Below, piece after piece: positions 55,514 through 58,622 of a stretch of DNA of 58,622 nt. The position numbers were made by a program, and so were the translations under genes. Origin of the DNA: Chromatiales bacterium (GTDB lineage Bacteria > Pseudomonadota > Gammaproteobacteria > Chromatiales > Chromatiaceae). The DNA lies in NCBI GenBank assembly GCA_028280505.1, contig JANQLO010000077.1, positions 1 through 58,622 on the forward strand, given 5' to 3'. The stretch's first letter is position 1. Each line of letters begins with the position of its first letter. Under the pieces are notes generated by a model. It ran no database searches and was not told where the DNA came from. It saw only the letters and a list, made by a program, of their open reading frames with translations.

Positions 55514-56005
55514 TACTACGGAAAAAGGACCGAGTTGATTGATTTTGGGATCACAAATTCATGCGATGAGCAGACCTCGGTTGAGCTCTGCTGAATGCTC
55601 GAGCCCCTGGCCTTTCTTCGGGTCTTTAGTAATTGGAAAACCGATACCTGGGTGAAGTGACGAGGTAAAGAGAAAGTCTTAAGGCTTTGATGGGCTGCTG
55701 TGATTTTTCGCGCAGAATTATTTGTAAACAAAGCCGGAAGCACGTCGTCTCGATGTTTTGAAAAACTCGAATCACCAAGCGACATGCTTTTGCCGACCTG
55801 GTCGGATTGCCGGGTAGTGCAAGGCAGCTCATCCCGAGTTCGCTGGATTGGGTGCCCGGGTTTGCCTGTGTTGATCATGGTTGAACGATTCCCAGGGTGA
55901 ATAAAGCCAAGTTTATGTATTTTAATCGCTCAACCTCATGTGTGCGTGAATTGTCTGTGGTGTTCTTGAAACAAACTTTCTGAAGCGGATTTATCAATAC
56001 GCCTC
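55514..56005. other. Gene-free 490-base stretch before the polysaccharide cluster
   Basis: Nothing is supported here. A 120-codon frame on the minus strand lacks protein-like composition and was dropped. Base composition becomes more AT-rich toward 55900, and the region probably holds the promoter of the O-ligase gene (no clear -35/-10 read). Confidence 0.5.
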
Positions 56006-57319
56006 ATGCCTATACGCGATATCGTCATCGTTACCATCGTCTTAGTGCTCGCATTGTGGGCACTTCGCCGTCCTTGGATCGGCGTAATGAATTGGACGTG
56101 GTTGTCCATTATGAACCCTCACCGTTATACCTGGGGGTTTGCATACACCGCGCCCGTAGCCGCAATTGCTGCAGCTTCAACGCTGGTAGGGTTGCTACTT
56201 ACGAAGGATAAGCGATCGCCGTTTCAAGGCGCCCCTGTATGGTGGTTATTCGTTTTCGCAATCTGGGTAACCGTATCTTGGTTGTTGGGCTACGATCCGG
56301 AAGGCGATTACGAACAATGGGATAAGGTCATGAAGATCTATCTCATGACCTTTGTTGCGCTTTCGTTGCTTAAAACGAAACACCACATAATGGCTTTTGC
56401 ATGGGTGACGATCGGGTCCCTGGCTTTTCTTGCGGCAAAAGGAGGGGTGTTTACCATCCTGACCGGTGGTAGCTATCGTGTGTGGGGGCCGGCAGGGAGC
56501 TTTATCGCGGACAACAATCACTTCGCGCTCGCGGTGATCGTCATTATTCCCATGCTGCATTTTTTACAGCTGCAGTTTGCAGCCGGATGGAAGCGCCATG
56601 CGATGAGTGTCGTCATGGTGCTTTGCATCGCTGCGGCGCTTGGAAGTCACTCGCGCGGTGCGCTGCTTGCCTTGATCGCAATGGGCATGGTTTTTTGGTG
56701 GAGGAGTTCCAAAAAAGGCCCGATTGCCGTAGCGGTATTGGTAACCCTTTTCGCATTTCTGCCCATGATGCCCGAAGAATGGTGGGAGCGCATGGGTACG
56801 ATTGCAACATATGAAGAAGATGAATCGGCCATGGGGCGAATCAATGGCTGGTTGGTCGCTATACAAGTCGCCATGCATAACTTTTTCGGCGGAGGAATGA
56901 GCTATCAGCACCAACTCTTTTTTACTATGTATGGCGTGCATAACACCAATGTCATCGCGGCGCACAGCATCTATTTCCAGATATTAGGCAACCATGGGTT
57001 CGTGGGGTTGTTCCTTTATCTCATGATTTGGATCAGCACATTTCGTCTTGCCGGTCGTTTAAGAAAACAGGCGGCAGCGAATGACGAGTTGCATTGGGTG
57101 GCTCAACTCGGAGCAATGGTCCAAGTCAGTTTGGTAAGTTTTGCGGTCGGAGGTGCTTTCCTATCGATGCCTTATTTTGACCTGCCGTATAATTTGATGG
57201 TGCTGTTAGTGATCGCGGCGAAATGGGTGGAGGATAAGCGTTGGGAGGTGGAGCAGAAAATCTCTTTCTTGGAATATGTGGGATTCAATAGAAAGAAGTC
57301 TCGCGCCAGAACAGCGTAG
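56006..57319 (+). CDS. Exosortase-associated O-glycosylation ligase-type membrane protein
   Basis: A 437-residue polytopic protein of the O-antigen ligase superfamily, matching the 'probable O-glycosylation ligase, exosortase A-associated' type. It has about 10 helices, the N-terminal WIGVMNWTWLSIMNPHRYTWGF block, and the Wzy_C region with the large periplasmic loop (GSHSRGALLALIAMGM, ERMGTIATYEEDESAMGRIN). AHSIYFQILGNHGFVGLFLY is typical. It probably joins sugar polymer or glycan to lipid or protein. No exosortase is in the window. Confidence 0.85.
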   Translation: MPIRDIVIVTIVLVLALWALRRPWIGVMNWTWLSIMNPHRYTWGFAYTAPVAAIAAASTLVGLLLTKDKRSPFQGAPVWWLFVFAIWVTVSWLLGYDPEGDYEQWDKVMKIYLMTFVALSLLKTKHHIMAFAWVTIGSLAFLAAKGGVFTILTGGSYRVWGPAGSFIADNNHFALAVIVIIPMLHFLQLQFAAGWKRHAMSVVMVLCIAAALGSHSRGALLALIAMGMVFWWRSSKKGPIAVAVLVTLFAFLPMMPEEWWERMGTIATYEEDESAMGRINGWLVAIQVAMHNFFGGGMSYQHQLFFTMYGVHNTNVIAAHSIYFQILGNHGFVGLFLYLMIWISTFRLAGRLRKQAAANDELHWVAQLGAMVQVSLVSFAVGGAFLSMPYFDLPYNLMVLLVIAAKWVEDKRWEVEQKISFLEYVGFNRKKSRARTA

Positions 57320-57378
57320 TTTTGGTTTGTTTCGAAGGTGAACTTGATCTTATAGGTGGTTTTTCATCAAATTCTGAT

Positions 57379-58305
57379 TCAGCTGACCATTTTTTTATAG
57401 CTGGCAAATAGGTTTCTTCCGGGGACGTACTTTTTTGCCAAAAGCTGTAACCATTGCGAAACCCGCCAAGGCATTTTATTGAAAACATAAAAAAGAGGGG
57501 AGTGTTTCGCGTGAAGGTGTTTTAAGTAGACTTCCCAGAAGTAGCCGTGATCGAATAGCGGTTCTGACCGGACTTCTATCAGTTTTAACGGGAAATGATT
57601 GGCTAATAGCTTGAGAGAGGATTTGTCCCAGAGACCCATGTGGTGAGGCGGTAAGTTAAGTGCATGCAATTTGTCGAATTTAAATAAGTATGGGTTGTTG
57701 TTGGGTACGCCAACGATCAGTATTCCGTTCGGCTTCAATAAATTACATGCGCCGTTTAAAAAGCCACGAACATCGGGGACATGCTCAAGAACTTGAAACG
57801 TGCATACCGCATCGAACTGTGCTTTGTGTTGTCTGGAAAAATCTTCCACACGTATATCGTATACATCTAGATTCTGCTCTTTCGCCACTTTTATAGCATT
57901 TGGATTAAATTCCAATCCAGAAACATGCTTGTCGTGCTGATCACGTAGCTTCTTTAAAAAGTTTCCTGTTCCACATCCGATTTCTATAATCTTATTACAG
58001 TGCGTGAGCGCCGAAATTGACTGTTCATGTTCCCATCTCCATTCAGCGTAGTATCCGCCCTTGCGTTGTAGCTTTTGGTAAAAGTCGGATTTTCCGGCGA
58101 GTGAGTGAGGATAAAAAAACCGATAACCCGTGTCCTTACATCGATAAACCGGTAGGTCCAATTGGCCTTGGAACGAGTTTTCTACGTCAATATCCAGTTC
58201 TCGATAGGCTTCGATCACTTCTGAAACCGAAATACTATCTACGAGAACAGCTGCTTTCTTACCGGTGACAGGGCTTAGTGGTACTGATCGTTGTGACTCA
58301 TCCAT
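57379..58305 (-). CDS. Class I SAM-dependent methyltransferase
   Basis: A 308-residue methyltransferase. SAM motif I is KIIEIGCGTGNFLKKL, then VSGLEFNPNAIKVA, VCTFQVLEHVPD and GILIVGVPNNNPYL. The N-terminal 75 residues (LDLPVYRCKDTGYRFFYPHS) are like other carbohydrate-cluster methyltransferases. Codon and base use is more AT-rich than the rest of the window, fitting a surface-polysaccharide cluster. Confidence 0.88.
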   Translation of the reverse strand: MDESQRSVPLSPVTGKKAAVLVDSISVSEVIEAYRELDIDVENSFQGQLDLPVYRCKDTGYRFFYPHSLAGKSDFYQKLQRKGGYYAEWRWEHEQSISALTHCNKIIEIGCGTGNFLKKLRDQHDKHVSGLEFNPNAIKVAKEQNLDVYDIRVEDFSRQHKAQFDAVCTFQVLEHVPDVRGFLNGACNLLKPNGILIVGVPNNNPYLFKFDKLHALNLPPHHMGLWDKSSLKLLANHFPLKLIEVRSEPLFDHGYFWEVYLKHLHAKHSPLFYVFNKMPWRVSQWLQLLAKKYVPGRNLFASYKKMVS

Positions 58306-58346
58306 AATAGTTACAACCCTGATCGCTAGTTTTTAAACAGAGTTAG

Positions 58347-58622
58347 CTAGCTTGTATCGTGAGCTAGCGCTTCATCGATTGCACTGTTTATCGTTTGAAT
58401 ATGGATCGACATTCGATAGTTTTCCCAAGTGTGCTCTTTCGATGCTTTTCCAAGCTTTTCTGCCAATCCAGGTTCGGCAAGTAATCTGCCCATAAAATGG
58501 CTCATTGATGCTACGTCATGTTCATCGACGAGAAACCCCGTTTTTTCGTGTAGGATAGTATCGGCTATTCCGGCATGTTTCGTGGAAACAAGCGGTAATC
58601 CTGCGGCTCCCGCCTCGAGAAT
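58347..58622 (-). CDS. Glycosyltransferase family 4, C-terminal part (truncated by window)
   Basis: An open frame runs from the window edge to TAG at 58347 (91 residues). It starts ILEAGAAGLPLVSTKHAGIA, the E-x7-E nucleotide-sugar region of GT-B glycosyltransferases, continues DTILHEKTGFLVDEHDVASM and ends in a helix (EKLGKASKEHTWENYRMSIH). The N-terminal domain is outside the window. Confidence 0.8.
   Translation of the reverse strand: MLEAGAAGLPLVSTKHAGIADTILHEKTGFLVDEHDVASMSHFMGRLLAEPGLAEKLGKASKEHTWENYRMSIHIQTINSAIDEALAHDTS

Noticed and set aside
55516-55878. 120-residue minus-strand frame
   Set aside because: Its composition is not protein-like and no start signal or domain is seen.

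Overview
The window reads as a GC-rich gammaproteobacterial chromosome. The best evidence is the order rhlB (leftward) - trxA - rho (rightward), as in E. coli, together with mtgA, a YrfG-type nucleotidase, lipA, ttcA and a qmcA/nfeD pair. An exosortase-associated O-ligase, a rhombosortase and an Mrp-type antiporter with three D-like subunits suggest an aquatic, possibly Chromatiales-like relative; that narrower placement is inference. Apart from the CRISPR locus and the right edge, the gene content looks like ordinary core chromosome.

Layout. 1-5163: a Fic protein and an XRE-like regulator, then a secreted VIT/vWA protein followed directly by a rhombosortase that probably processes it. 5254-8700: a three-domain Aas (MFS flippase, acyltransferase, acyl-ACP synthetase). 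8705-16077: a leftward, tightly overlapping Mrp-type cation/proton antiporter operon (E-F-G-B-C-D-D-small protein-D). 16889-17608: mtgA. 17680-25727: a complete type II-C CRISPR-Cas locus: a 29-repeat array, cas2, cas1, cas9 (1083 aa), a tRNA gene just upstream of cas9 and a tracrRNA. This locus is bracketed by two paralogous small secreted-protein genes that share a conserved 5' leader.

26148-32138: two diguanylate cyclase-type signalling proteins (DUF484-GGDEF and GGDEF-EAL), a DUF4124 protein, cysQ overlapping a double-thioredoxin protein, and a nucleotidase. 32268-39251: a cysteine-cluster protein, rhlB, trxA, rho, a MurU-type nucleotidyltransferase and a translationally coupled GCS2 ligase / M14 deacylase pair. 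39373-55513: housekeeping and uncharacterised genes (exonuclease, HEXXH protein, ElyC-like, lipA, qmcA/nfeD, HDOD, a 1273-residue FAD/Fe-S oxidoreductase, DoxX, D-hydroxyacid dehydrogenase, ttcA, zinc-ribbon membrane protein, phosphodiesterase, UDG, dienelactone hydrolase). 56006-58622: the edge of a polysaccharide or glycosylation cluster with an O-ligase, a methyltransferase and a truncated glycosyltransferase.

The most unusual part is the CRISPR-Cas region. The tRNA upstream of cas9 has a leucine-type class II body but a UCC (glycine) anticodon, and its 3' end lies 31 nt from the cas9 start. The tracrRNA promoter carries the same 10-mer that ends every CRISPR repeat. The array's one variant repeat is at the end that is upstream in transcription. 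Outside that region, a short inverted-repeat element supplies the TAG stop codon of two unrelated genes. All statements come from reading the sequence; no database search was run.
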